Assembly (NCBI RefSeq): GCF_030247195.1
Contig: NC_080671.1
Location: 97,451,845-97,515,844 of the forward strand
Direction of reading: 5' to 3'
Origin: Topomyia yanbarensis
Lineage: Eukaryota > Arthropoda > Insecta > Diptera > Culicidae
DNA length: 64,000 nt
This document shows, one piece after another, positions 22,729 through 35,360 of this stretch. A program made the translations under genes and the position numbers. The notes beneath the pieces are model-generated. The model did not search any database, was not told the DNA's origin, and was given only the letters and a program-made list of their open reading frames with translations. Every line of letters starts with the position of its first letter. Positions within the stretch are counted from its first letter, which is position 1.

Positions 22729-23223
22729 TATATGAAAAATCTACTAAATAGTTCACTTTTTGCTAAGTTCATATCTCTGCTCCATCGGGGGCAAAATGCC
22801 CTCTTCTTTGATTTTGCTGATTTTTTAATTGAAAACAGAAAAATCGTTCTGAAAACCTACTGATTGCATAACCTAAGGCTATTTAATGGCACACTTTTGT
22901 TAAATCCTGTCAGAAAACAAAACTACTTGTTTGTTCACCGAGCATTCTGCCCCGTTGTTGTGGTGCATTTCGTCCCCGCACAGGTGCGTTTTGCCCTGCT
23001 TATTTTTCAAAATGTAATTTTTATTGATTTTGAAGAATTGAATTATTGTCATGTTTTTGAATATTTTGCAAAGCGTTATAATTGTGATTACAGAGGAAAA
23101 GGTTGGCTAAATGATATCATTAATTAAATTCTCCCGCTTGATGTTCTATTGTTATGAATCATATTTCCTAGTAGTTATGATCATATTTCCTTAGGGGGTG
23201 CGTTTTACCCTATCTTCCCCTAT

Positions 23224-24400
23224 AACCATGTTCTGTTTAATTTTACATGAAAGATGTACTTTCCGTGCGCAGTACACTTCTCAACATTTGAAACAAGCGC
23301 CATATATGGAGTAAAATTACGTGTCTCGCAAAATTCAAAGACATATAAAATTAAAATCAAACGTAAAACTATGGCATTTTTGATGCTCGTATATGTCATG
23401 GTCAGGAGACTCAAATTTACACGAACGCGAGACAGGACACGGCGTCCTGTAGATGGGTAACAATGAGCCCGTCGGGATTCCCGGAGTTTAGTTTGTTTGT
23501 TACTAACAATGATTCGAAATTACATTTGTTACCAGATTCAATTAATTGTGTTTTACTTGGTTAAAAAAAGTGTTACAAAGAACAAAACAAACTGATCGCC
23601 TTCTTTATCATTTTAAAAAAATATTAGCATGTTGAAATAGGAAAATACAAATATCTTTTTATTAAAACAGCTTCAGGTCGAATAGGGTGGGCAGCAGTGG
23701 AGCCGCCAGTGATCATTACATGTATCTCCAGCTAAAGTGGTAAAATTGAAATCGAAACGGAAAACATCTTATATCTCCGAAATTTATCAACAAAAAATAC
23801 GGGTCTTTGAGCAAAGTTTCGTGGAGTGAACAGTACTAAAACATTGAAGAAACCAAATCGATAAGAAAATAGATTTTTTACGCGGTTTTTTGAATTACGG
23901 CGGTTTTTACGCGAATTTTAGAATCAACGCGGTTTTTTTTACGCGCACGTATCCCCCTACTTTTTCAAAGTTTCATCAAATTCTAGCATTTTCGAAAAAT
24001 TATCGATTTTTACCAAACCAAATTTCTGGCTAAGTCACTGCATGGAATCGTAGTTTCGAGCAATTAGAAATGCACAATTTCACCGCCAGGGGGATTAAAA
24101 CACCTTTTTAAGTATTCAATCTCTTTTTTAATTGGTTTGCCATAATATATTAGCTTTATTAGAGATTTTATTTGTGCAGAACTCGAAACCGGGTTCATCC
24201 CATTTTTAGTTGGGAACATACTTCGCATGAATTCTGTAAACTAATAAATCAGCAAATAGTTATATGTACAAGAAGTGTCTCATTTCACTGCCAGGTGGAT
24301 TAAATCGGGTTTGTCTTCGAAAACATTTTTGAAGTGACGTTTCCACAAAAACTGATTATTTTAAAACGACAAATTCCACTAGCACCGTCCGCAATCAGCA
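23224..24400. other. Spacer with repeat fragments
   Basis: No gene is seen. 23790-23955 is an inverse copy of the repeat flank at 20945-21190 and includes ACGCGG units. Two related phrases, TTTCACCGCCAGGGGGATTA (about 24080) and TTTCACTGCCAGGTGGATTA (about 24283), stand in the same orientation about 200 bp apart. Confidence 0.5.
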
Positions 24401-27000
24401 AACATCCTTTCGGATCGGAAGTTCTTTAATGGTAAACCTGCCCGGTCAAAGCGCCGCCAGCCGCACGTCGCACAAACGCGTGCCGACCGAAAGCGACCGG
24501 ATTCCTTTGAAATCGACTGTTCCCACATCAAGCGGAGGGCAGGCAGAATCTATTTGCGGAGGTCAAATATTTGCTGCCGGTTTCTCGCTTGTTTCCAACT
24601 CACCTCATCTTGTGTGTGTGTCTGTGCGTGTATGTGTGTGTTGTGGACAAAGCATTGCTCGTCCAAATTTACATCCCATTGTGGAACGGTTTTGTTATTC
24701 TGAAACAAGAAAAACAAACAAATAAGTGATCGAACTTGCAACGAGCTATGGCCATCGCCCATCAGCCCGGACGGAAGGCGCGGTTCGCTCAAAAGGATCA
24801 AACTGGGATGCGGTCGCAAAATCGTGCCGCTTCTTCCATGCCCTTCGTTGTTGAATAACCGATGGGTAAATATTGAGCGAAAAAATGGAAAAAAATGTTA
24901 AACTGCACCTCCAGTTCGAGACAAATCGTTGCGTTCGGTGCTGTTTGCATCGGGAAAATATTGACCAACGATTTGCACCTCTTTGCGGCAAACCGTGCTG
25001 ATAATGATCCTGGTTTAAAATTTGGGTGAATTTTTTTCGAAACTTTGTTTTGTTTGGACTTACTAAAATAGTAGAAACGATATTGCAATAATTTCAATTT
25101 CTACGACAAATGTTTTGAAAGAGGGAAAGGAACTATTCTTTGTTTTGTTCCACCATCCCGCAGAATCATAGTTCGCCCCAACACACAAAGTAGCACCTTT
25201 GCCGCCCATTACATCCAACCCGCAAAGCGCAACCGAAGCGTTCCGTACCGCTAGTCAGCGCGCTTAAATGTGACGTGAACTATTATTAACATTCAAAATA
25301 ATAAATTATTTTATAACATTTATCAAAGCCATGCATACCATTATTTCCCAGCTTCAGTTTCACCGGCATTCGTCGCCACCATTCGGTCTCCATCGTCACG
25401 CCAATAGCGGCGGAGGGTGGTTTGCCCCCAATAGCGTGGCTGTGGTGTCTTGAGAAGTGCCTTCTGAGGTGGTACGGTTGGAAAGGAACTTTTGAACTCT
25501 CTTCGCTAATTCGGTGCTCAGTCATTTGACTGCTTGTCCGTTTTTCATTTCCTCACCACCCCACCACAACCACGACGACGACGACGTCCACCCGATCGGC
25601 CAAAAGTACGGCTATAATCAACGGCAACAAGTACACGGTCTCCCATTCGGTATCGCGCTTTTGGACTGCCTCTCAAGAATGTGGTTCCGCAATGGCCCCG
25701 CAACAATAACGACAGCGACAATAACAACATCAACAACGGCCAGCAGAGCACAGCAGAAAACCAGAGGAAAGAGTCAGCTTCTAAAAGTCCAATCTGCACG
25801 CCCCCACTTTAGTCGTGGGAAATCGCCTCCGGTTACTTCTGAAAAAAATATTTTATTTTAATCATTATCATGAATGGCTTTCGTGGCTATTGGCGAGCTC
25901 ACCATTTTCTTCACCCAAGCCAGAGCTCCGCTGCGGAGCAGCAGCAACGGCAGCGTTGTTGTCCGACTTTGCCACGCCGTATTTTTCGTTCCTTCCTCTG
26001 GTACGGCATTCCACGGCAATTTTGGTGTGGGATCCCGACTCTGAGGAGGCCAGTTAGCACCGGACCAGCATCATCAACTACGGGGCACTGTAGCATGCGG
26101 GGAGGGGGGTGGTGAAAGGAGAGCAACCTTCCAAACCATTAGCATCGTGTGTATACAAGTGTATTTATATTGTGCATAATAGTAATAATAATAATAATAA
26201 TGATACTCTCTTGAACCTTGGCGAAACTCGCTGCTCGAATCCTGCCGAAGAAGATCCCAGCCGATCGAGGTATTCCCGGGGTCAATCTATGTGGTTTATA
26301 GACAGCTCCTTCCGCACCGGCCACCGCTCAGTGCGGTCAGTCGTAATTGAAACCTACCGATCGTTGATCATCTTGCTGAGGGTGTATGCAGATTTTCACT
26401 GCGCCCGAGCTGCACCCCGTGGATCTAAGCGTTGACCCCTCGAACCATTCCCAGATAGGTTCCACGGATCGTAAAAATCGGAAATCGTTCCAGCCAGTGT
26501 GGGAGTCCTACCTACGCTACGGCTTGCAGGGGAGCAAATAATTCACAAAAACAATTGGATTAGTGTTATTTCTCAATTTCACTCCACCAGCGCCTGTGGG
26601 ACAAAACGTGACCGAGCGGCACGAGTTCCTAGACCGATGCCGGCCGGTCGCCAAGTGGATAGGTGGTGGCAAGAAAGAAATTGACGATCCTTTCCCGAGA
26701 AGATTGCAGCCGAGTCGGACAACTTATGGGTGCGAAATTGCTTTATGGTTAGCAATAATATCAGTGTAAAGTTAAGACCCAGCCACAGACGAATTAACAA
26801 AACACTTCTTAGAGTAAATAAGTCAGTCATCATAGTTACATGTCGAAACTATCTCGAGAACATACTGCATGATTCGACACTGATCTGTAGGTTAAGTGAG
26901 GAGTTAACGAAATACGCGTATGTATCGATGCAAGAGATGCACAAATTACCCAAAATTAATGCACCCCCTCCTCTTTCCTCATGTCGTTAAATGTCTCATT
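24401..27000. other. GC-richer, low-copy-looking DNA; no gene supported
   Basis: Composition changes from the AT-rich flanks to more balanced DNA with CpGs. It contains a TG-rich run (about 24610-24643), a GAC run (25571-25588), CAA/CAG-rich patches (25690-25760, 25935-25960) and an AAT run (26181-26201). Open frames of 80-115 codons lie at 24429-24725, 25514-25861 and 26109-26435. They overlap others on the opposite strand and are dominated by low-complexity residues, so I do not call them genes. It could be a regulatory or untranslated part of a host locus. Confidence 0.45.
26181..26201. repeat. AAT trinucleotide microsatellite
   Basis: A run of about seven AAT units. Confidence 0.9.
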
Positions 27001-29520
27001 TGAAAACAGCTAGGTGAACGAATTATTCACTCATTTTGTTGCAGTAAAATATGCTATTGCTGTTTAGTATTTGACCTTATTCCCACTTAGTCTCAAATTG
27101 TCACATATTTGTATACCTTACTAGTGCTCGACTTAGCTGAGTGGCCTGGGTAATGTTTTTGCATATTATCGAAAAGTACAATGTCTGTCTGCTTATCTGT
27201 GAATTCCAATCATAGAGCAAACTATATACTGGAATATTGATTCTATGAATTTCGACTTCAAATGAAACGGATAGAAATATAAATAGTTGTTTATACAAAA
27301 TCGGGGCCATTTCTTCTTGGTCTGTTATTTGGTCGTTTACGCTAATGACCCACAGTGAATTCTACACTCTAATTTTGAATATTGTTCCCTTGCAAGAGAA
27401 TAAAATGTTTGGCAGATGTACTGAGATACATTAGTAGCGGTAAGCTTGAATCTAGTTGGTACCGCCACACGGTACTATCTTTGATTTTAGGCCCGAGTTT
27501 AGTCCGGCCTAAGACGTTAGTACCTGTCATTACAGAAATGGCTGCATCCTGAAGCCAAATGAAAACAGTGTAAAAGGCCGCCATGTTCCTCTTGCATACA
27601 TCTCAATAATTTGAATCAACTTTTCGAACTTTATGTGCAATATTATGGCCCATGTTGCACAAAAATCATATGAGTGCAAGTAAGCAAGTTTTATCCCGTA
27701 CGAAAAACAGGTGTAATCGAATTTTAAATGCATTTTTTTAAATATTATTTATCGTTCTATATCTAGAAGGTGCTACACGCTCATTTCAAAATGCCACATC
27801 GAAGAGTTATATTGTAGGTTAGCAGAAGTCGAATCATATTGAAAAAAACTGTCGAACGAAATTTTATAATTGGATTCAGAGATGAAAATTGTTTTCGTTC
27901 GTTAGTTTACCTATGGCTATCAAAATGAGTGAAGTTTAATTTGCTCACATTTTTTAGTTATTTTAACACGAGGAAAAGAATATATAATCACAATTTGTTC
28001 CCTTTTCTAGGTTTATCTTCTCTCAAAGAACACCATAAGGAAGTGGAAGTTTATTTATATTTTTACTGCTTTCGAAAGAGTTCAAAACTAAGATTGAATA
28101 AAAAACTGTAAATGAAGTCATGCCATATAGCCTAAGTAACACTTTTAAATATGACGGCAAACAAACTGTTACAAATATTATCATTTTGATCGTTATTTAA
28201 ATGTTATCGGAGCTTATTTGTATTGTTTCGTAATTTATAATTTTCTAGCATATCTTGAACGATTTGCATTTCTGCTGTAGTACAAATTTTCGTTTAATTC
28301 TTTATGATAGAACAGATATGCACAGGGTATGAAAGAGCTGTGAAAGCTGAGACTAGACAGATGACTTGGCAAAATTACGCAAAAAGTTGAATACGGAAAA
28401 ATCGCTTAAATCGTGTCGGAACTTAAGGGGGGTTGTGTAAGGTATAATCGGCAAAAAATTGGATACTTTAATTTTGTTCGATGCAAAGATTGTCTTTTCA
28501 GTCTGACGCCACATCGAAAACTGTACACCATAACTCAAAATCTACTGGACCAAACGTTGAGACATTTGCACAGTTGTTTTTCACAGCATTTCACAAGTAG
28601 TCAAGAGAGCTTTTATTTTTTGGTCGATTTTCGATTTTTTCGTAGTACTTTGAAACCAAAGTCCGATTATTGCTAAAACAACGATTAACATGTTATTGTA
28701 AAGTAATAATATTTAGCAGTTTGCAAAAAGCTCTTGTAGTTGCCTTGGCAATGATGTGAAGAAGAAGAAGAACTGTGCAAAATTCAGAACGATTGGTCCA
28801 AGAAATTTTGTCTGCATCCAGTATCAGGTTCAATTTGTAAATTTATAATTCTCAATTCATTATCAGACAGATGGCAGACTATAGGAAATAACTAATTGTA
28901 ATTTTTATTAATTAAAATTACTGGACTTTTGGTATTTCAGGCTTGATTGGGTAGTCGTGCTGATAATTTGAATTACTTCATTTTCAGCAAAGTAGGTCTG
29001 CCAAATTCTATATGCATGGTTAGTAGACTAGTTGGGTAGGATGGTATAATAAGCCCCACCAGGCTAAAATTTCAGATTTCCATTCCATGGACGACATAAT
29101 TATCTGAAGCAAATAAATAATTTTTCTGGCATTTTTCATGTGTTGCGGAACAGCAACTGATACAAACTTTTCAAAAGATGTAAGCTTCCACTCTTTTTCT
29201 ATAAACATTTGATTCAATTTGGAACAGTCAGATTTGGCTGAACTGACTACTAAGTGTAATGTTAGAGAAGCTCTTCAAGCCCTTGGAGTGGCTAGCGCCT
29301 AACATTACAACTCTATAACGTTCTCGATAGTATGCACCATTATTAGCAAAATAACGTTTTAGTCAATTATGGATCTTAAATAATAAATTGTTTAAGCGGT
29401 TACTCCACTGTAAAATTTTAAAACGATCGATTTTTTATTTATTAGTCTAAAATGTGCTTTAGGATGTCAAATATGATATCCCAAAACATGGAGAACGAAA
29501 ACAATTCAAAAATATACAAA
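27001..29520. other. AT-rich spacer, nothing recognised
   Basis: No gene, RNA or element boundary could be supported. The phrase near 27484-27525 (TTTAGTCCGGCCTAAGACG, then TTAGTACC) resembles 33762-33803 and may be a shared repeat fragment. Confidence 0.45.
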
Positions 29521-29757
29521 TCTCGACAAACATATGATTACGGCGTATAAGCCAACTGTCAAAATTCACTTTGAGAGGAAATTCTGGACAAACCGTTACT
29601 CACCAAGCACAAACGTTGGTAGTAAACGCAAGAGAAAAGTTTTCTCTTTCATTAACTGATGTGAACTGTATTCAGCCAGTAACGGTTTGTCCGGAATTTC
29701 CTTTCAAAGAGAATTTTGACAGTTGGCTTTTACGCCGTAATCATACGTTTGTCGAGA
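29521..29757. mobile_element. 237-bp MITE, copy 1
   Basis: The inverted ends (TCTCGACAAAC at 29521, GTTTGTCGAGA to 29757) continue as imperfect arms of about 80 bp that contain CCAACTGTCAAAATTC and GGACAAACCGTTACT. A second copy of exactly the same length is at 33143-33379. Open frames through both copies reflect the shared DNA, not a protein. No clear target duplication beyond short A-runs is seen. Confidence 0.82.
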
Positions 29758-30960
29758 AATTTTCAATTTTGCCGCAATGCTTCTTATGTATAACCCATGT
29801 GTATTGCAAACTTTACCCGTGTTTTTCTCGAAACCACTGGCCGGAAATGTAACTCGAACAAATGATTTTTGGTCGCTTTGAAATTTTCACAGTATATTCA
29901 AAATTGATTTCTCCAGTCACGTACGCAGGATTAAATTTTTTTATTGCTTACTTTTTTATTGAATTTGTGTAGATTTTTATGACATTTTCTACGTTTTATC
30001 ACTCAAAACTGCGCCATTTCGCTTAAAATCAAAATATCGAAAAAATCCTACGTACATCGCTATTGACATAAGGAATCAGAAAAACTTTAGTTTTTGGCGC
30101 TAGGTAAAAAATCACGGGAGATAGATTTCCGACCATGGACCCCTTCCAAAAAACGCTCATGAGGTGAAAATGCTGCAGAGCCGCCATCTTGTGATGAAAT
30201 TGCTCGAAAAAAATATTTTATTTGATACAATACTTATGTTATAAATCCCATTCAACAAGAATGGGATTTATTTTATTGAGCAATAAAAAAATTCTCGAAA
30301 TATTCAGACTATTAAATAGCATTAACATTTAAATTAACTTTATTGTACAGTTTTTTAACATAGCCGTGTATTGCTGATCAGAACGCAGCAATGCAAATGT
30401 TACCGGACGAAGACAAAATATGCAAAAATTTGTCATGCTTCTCCTGCACACATTTCGTTATTTTCAATCCTCTCTTCGGCTTTCTTCTGGATAAATATGG
30501 CTCCCTTTGCTCGCAATAAAGATGGAAATAAATAAGCCAGTTTATCAGGTAGGAAAGACAAGCACTGTCGAACTACACTAATAAAATAAAATACCAATTA
30601 ATGCGTCGAAAACTACGCATTTTCAATAAAAGTGGAATAACCCATTAAGTGGGTAAAGAGTTCGTATCCATAAATGAATACAGCTCTTGTACGTCAACCT
30701 GGGTATGCTTTACCCTTTATTTTTCGCAGAACTGTTACAACAAAACGCGTGAAAAATATCCATTCATGAAAATCGCGCCAGAATGAAAAATACTGTCAAT
30801 AGAATTATTTCTGAATTAAAAAAAAAACATAAAATAACATTCATTTCACATTATTGTCTCCTTAACTACTTACCAAAATAAAACTGCCAACTGGATATAT
30901 TTTTGGTGGCTGGATCTTTTGGCTGCTCTAAAAATGTCAAACTTGCGCATATTTGCAACT

Positions 30961-30995
30961 TTTTTCCTTTTTTATTTCGACTATGTTAGTCACAT
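30961..30995. repeat. 35-bp exact direct repeat, copy 1
   Basis: It matches 31516-31550 exactly (core TTATTTCGACTATGTTAGTC). ATTTGCAAC lies just before this copy and just after the other. Confidence 0.85.
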
Positions 30996-31515
30996 TTTCT
31001 TTTTTACGTTCTAACGACATTCAATTAGCTAGAGATTACTGGGTAGGGAAAGTTATGAAACTTAGAGCCATAGTACTCAAGTGAGAGCAAGGATGTGAAG
31101 TAAACAGATCGGAAAGCTAGAAGTGGCAGGGTCATTAGAACAGGCTTAATATCATGCGGGCTTAATTTTTGCCTTCTGATAATGAGGGTCGAGCTTAGGC
31201 AGAATAACTACGAATCATCCGAGTTCACTATCATGTGTCCTGATAAAGGTAGACGTATCTATCTTTACCGTGACAACCGGCAAAAATTAAGCCACGCAAG
31301 ATCACCACTGAAAACCTGTCGACGATTAGCATCAATCTTAATGATGATTGCTGCTGTTCATCTCTGTGTGCCTTTTGAATGCCGGGATAGATTTTTATTA
31401 GACTATTGTCACTATTCTTACAGTCGTGGCGGGTTTGCTACTTTGTGTAAGGCAATGGCTGTGTCTACAGCGGTTACCCACCGCTGCCGATGGATTCCCA
31501 TCAGTTTCCTTTTCT

Positions 31516-31550
31516 TTTTTCCTTTTTTATTTCGACTATGTTAGTCACAT
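31516..31550. repeat. 35-bp exact direct repeat, copy 2
   Basis: See copy 1 at 30961. The spacing is 555 bp, and the pair encloses the 15-bp inverted repeat at 31159-31293. Confidence 0.85.
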
Positions 31551-33142
31551 ATTTGCAACATCCTCAGTAGTTTAAACAACCGTTTTTACGAGCATTGCCG
31601 AAATGTTCCGTTTCCGCCACGTACTCAGATGCAGGCCGGTAATTTGCAGGTTCCGCTACGAACCTTAGTTTGCAGGTAAACTCGCTTAAAATAATTCTTA
31701 ATGACTTTTCACTCATTATTAAGATCAGTATATCTATTGACATTATCTCATCGAGTAGTTGTGAAATGACTAAAAAGCACCCATTATTAGAAGCAAAAAA
31801 TACCCATTTTTTGACAGCTCGAATAACTTCCGAAAATGGGCAATTTGAATACTTAAAATTGGTAAAGTTTTTTTACCGTGTTTATCTACCCGCATTTTTT
31901 TATTTCCTCGTTCTTTACTTCTCTCTACACGCTTGATTCCAATTGCACATCAAAGGGTTACAGTAGAGCACGTTTGGATAAATTGAGATCAATTCAGATC
32001 AAAGTTGTTTTTGTGAATTAGAAGCAGAACTACAATAGGAATTGTTTTGATTCTTTTCTTTTTGCTTATCGCTAAGAGAATAAGCGGGACCATTTAATTC
32101 GTTAATATATATCGATAACATATTTTCACGAATTATTGCCCATATATCTACTGTATCAAACATCAAAAAAAGTATATAACGGAAGAAAATTATTGTTTTA
32201 GGGGATAGATCCAAACAAATGACAATTGGATATAGATCGTAAAATGCAATATTTTATGATTTTTCCTACACTCGTGGTTAGCAAATTGAATCAGAATGTT
32301 AACAGCTTAGAAATTAGCTCCACAAATACTCTAAGCTAAGAGTAAATAATTGATTTTAAATATGTGCAATGTTCCAATAAGAATAAAATCACATAAAGCA
32401 TCTGAACACAAAATATTTTGAGATTTATTGTGAACACAACGGTGATCAATATATTTATTTCGATTTTTGGCATATGCATCAATAGTTCTGAACAACCGGT
32501 ACATTATTCCAAAACATTGCTTGAACCGCGAATCAGAAAAGAATACGACATAAATATGGAATACGTCATATTAAAATATTAATTAACTCTATAGAAATAA
32601 TTAAACAGGTATAAGATTCTGTCAGTTGTTGTAATGATCATAAGTTAGTTTGAAGCAAAATTGCGTATAAACGGCACAAATAGTTACAGGGTGTTGGTGA
32701 AAATATATTGCTAGGATGTTTTAAACTCTTGTTTATGTTTTAATGTACTTATTATTTTATTCATAAAATCATAGAAATTTTGTTAGCAAATAAAATCGTT
32801 CCAATTTACATTGATGCATTATAGAAATATATCTATATTCTATCTGCCAAAAAAATAAATATAACGCTCGTGAATATAAATGATCATTCTGTCAAAGTTT
32901 AATATTTTGTTTGATCTTTGTTTACTTTTTATTTAAACCTCGCTGAAAATCGTGTATAATTTTAATTCGCAGGCCTTCATTGATAATTGATCTTTATTTC
33001 AAACTTGTGAAAATTCACTTGAAACGAAAATAAATGTTCTCCCCCACGTCGATAGGTATCATGTTCAATTAGAATGACACTCACAGTTCATTTTAAATTC
33101 AAATTGAAATATTTTAACCAATTTTTTAATCAAAGTTTGAAA

Positions 33143-33379
33143 TCTCGACAAACATATAATTCCGGCTTTAAAGCCAACTGTCAAAATTCTCTTTGAAAGG
33201 AAATTCCGGACAAACCGTTACTCGCCAATCACAGATGTTGGCAGTAAACAAAAGAGAAAAATGTTCTCTTCCATTAACTGCTATGAACTGTGTTTATCCA
33301 GCGACGGTTTGTCCGGAATTTCCTTTCAAAAAGAATTTTGACAGTTGGGTTTTAACCAGTAATCATATTTTTGTCGAGA
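33143..33379. mobile_element. 237-bp MITE, copy 2
   Basis: It has the same length and ends as copy 1 (TCTCGACAAAC at 33143). The arms match copy 1 over most of their length, with the centre more diverged. Confidence 0.82.
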
Positions 33380-33998
33380 AATAACTATCATGGCACCAAT
33401 TACAACCGATGGTTCAGCCACCTCTAACTCGATGAGCGCCTATTCAAACTGAATAAAAACATGCATATGTATATCAATTTATTTTCTTTTGTGCATATTA
33501 TGTCACTACAAAGTACTGCACATCATCGGCCAACTTTCAACTATCCAACACGTTAAAGTTCTATGTTCAGAAACATATCGGCAACAAGTTGACAAAATTG
33601 TTCTCAAACCCTATGGAACGAGATATTTGTCGAAGAAAAGCTATTTTACTGCAAGAAAACTTGAATTTGTTGTTTTTTAACATTGACGTGTAACGCAGAT
33701 CAGAACGCAGCCATATAAATGACAGCATCGTTTGATTAAAGCTTACCAAATATTTTAGGCCGGTTTCAAAGTTAGTCCGGTTTAAAAACAGTTAGTACGG
33801 CTTTGTGCTTACGGCTATAGATGCATCCTTCAGATGTGCACTCACTCTAAATTAGTTTCAATTTTGAAGTAGTAAGATAAATCTTATGAATTTTGCTAGA
33901 ATTTTTGCCTGAGTGTTGTACCTTTCATTTGAGACTAAGTTTGATAAAAGCGGGTCAGCCATCTCCGAGTAACCGATGTGCATTTGTTGGTCACATTC
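33380..33998. other. AT-rich spacer, no gene
   Basis: Nothing was recognised apart from the TAGTCCGG-type phrase near 33770 that resembles 27490. Confidence 0.45.
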
Positions 33999-34006
33999 AT
34001 ACATAC

Positions 34007-35026
34007 GGTGCTGGGTCATTAGGCCGAGAGCCGGTAGGCCGAAAGCTATTTGGCCGAACGGGTCATTGGGTCAAATGGACCATTAGGCCGAACTGGAAAC
34101 TTTCAATGAAGGGTGATTTTAGAATTTTTTTTACGATTTTTTTAAAACTTAGAATAATAATCTTTCGAATATTTACGACACATTTCTCGCTGCCTAGCTG
34201 CCGCTGTAATGGAATAAGTAAACAGCAGCGACACCTAATGTTGCTACGCCACATCGCTTCATGTAAAGTGCTGTCCGATATCGCTCCGCTCCGTCGGAAC
34301 TAATTTAAGTCCCTATGTTTGAGCAATACTGGCAAACGAGAGGCCGCCGCTTCCGATTTTCTGGTGAACGGTTCATTCTGAGAAATTATTTCTGTATACA
34401 AATTTATAATATAAGCAGAATGGTTTTGTGTAGTAATTGTAATTTCTTTTCCACATTATATTTTCTAGGGAATGTTTTAGCTAAAAGTTATACAACCACG
34501 TTGGACTCCATCCGATTGCAGTAAACATCGTAAATAAAATCAGTGGGAATTTATATTGTATTTCGGGAATGATTAATCAGTTGAATAAATTTGCTACAAT
34601 AGCAGTAATATAATCCTTAATTACTTAGGTATTAAATTGTTAACGACTTTACGGAGTCGTTCATCCTTCTGAGCGTATTCAGCTTTCTATTCCAAACGAA
34701 GATCGTCAATCATCCTCCATTTTCCCACGTGTGGTGCTGCAACAAGTTTTGACAACCGGCTATGCCACGATTCGATCTGGTTTGTTTTTTTTTTTGGCAT
34801 TAGAATATACAATCTAAAAAGATGGGGAGTTACATAGAAAGACACCGCTGCGGAGACTAACCAGCAAACGATGCTTTTAATCTAATAACATTCGACCCAA
34901 CGGCGCGTACGGTCTAATGACCCATTCGGCCAAATGACCCATTCGGCTTTATGACCCATTCGGCCTAATGGTGTTCGGCCTTGCAGCATTCGGACTAACA
35001 GCTTTCGGCCTAATGGCCCGACACCG
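34007..35026. mobile_element. 1-kb TIR element with GGCCGAA-type subterminal repeats
   Basis: Both ends are built from degenerate tandem units of about 12-24 bp containing GGCCGAAnGGGTCATTAG. They point inward at 34007-34100 and, inverted, at 34905-35026. ATACATAC flanks both sides (33999-34006, 35027-35034); because the end base is shared, the duplication is 7 or 8 bp. Arrays of subterminal binding motifs plus an 8-bp duplication suggest an hAT- or P-like non-autonomous element. The interior has no transposase I can recognise. Confidence 0.75.
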
Positions 35027-35129
35027 ATACATACACACTAGGCCATTGCAAAAAACACTCATTTTTGAAATCACAAAAGCCTCCACTTTCAAATTGTGAC
35101 AAATGTCAAAGCAACCTCAGATGCAAAAT

Positions 35130-35360
35130 TTCACAACATTTGGGCAATTTTAGACCCCACCCACTTCGTTTGAAGTTTTTGACATTGGCACTATGGACGA
35201 ATTTCGCGCCAAATCGAACTAATGTTGGCAGCACCTTCGCAGATTTTGATGAAACTTTCTGTACATGAGAACTATGTTCCAAAGAGCCACTTTGTATACT
35301 ATGTTTGTCCAAAAATGATCCAGACTGTCTTTTAAAAACGGTCAAACTTTTTTCACCAAT
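35130..35360. repeat. Outer left arm of the nested foldback
   Basis: 35200-35360 is the inverse of about 39945-40120, and 35130-35200 is the inverse of about 41215-41290 (shared phrases CACAACATTTGG, AATTTTAGACCCC, GACGAATTTCGCGC, AAACTTTCTGTACATG). Similarity is clearly lower than in the inner palindrome, so this layer is older. Confidence 0.7.

Larger units (their letters stand above)
21588..23221. mobile_element. TA-flanked iteron element, outer copy interrupted by its own family
   Basis: The ends are GGGGAAGATGGGGTAAAACG at 21588 and the complementary form at 23192-23221, with TA on each side (21586-21587, 23222-23223). Inside lies a second complete copy (21902-22728). Removing it leaves an element of about 805 bp in which 21588-21901 joins 22731-23221 and matches the inner copy along its length. 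Motifs of the form GGGGCAAAATGCACC recur throughout on both strands. It carries no coding capacity. A TA target suggests the Tc1/mariner-like group, but that is inference. Confidence 0.82.
29758..33142. other. AT-rich spacer with small repeats
   Basis: No gene was recognised. Visible structure is a 12-bp perfect hairpin (30241-30252 with 30260-30271), a 35-bp exact direct repeat (30961-30995 and 31516-31550), and a 15-bp perfect inverted repeat GGCTTAATTTTTGCC (about 31159-31173) with GGCAAAAATTAAGCC (31279-31293). A plus-strand frame at 31182-31544 lies between the last two and has no motif I recognise. Confidence 0.5.

Noticed and set aside
25514..25861. 115-codon frame with His/Asp and Thr runs
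   Set aside because: Driven by GAC and ACA microsatellite-like DNA and overlapped by an equally long minus-strand frame; no coding signature.
29571..29852. 93-codon frame similar to the one at 33193-33384
   Set aside because: The similarity is the MITE DNA itself; the frames cross the MITE edges into unrelated sequence.
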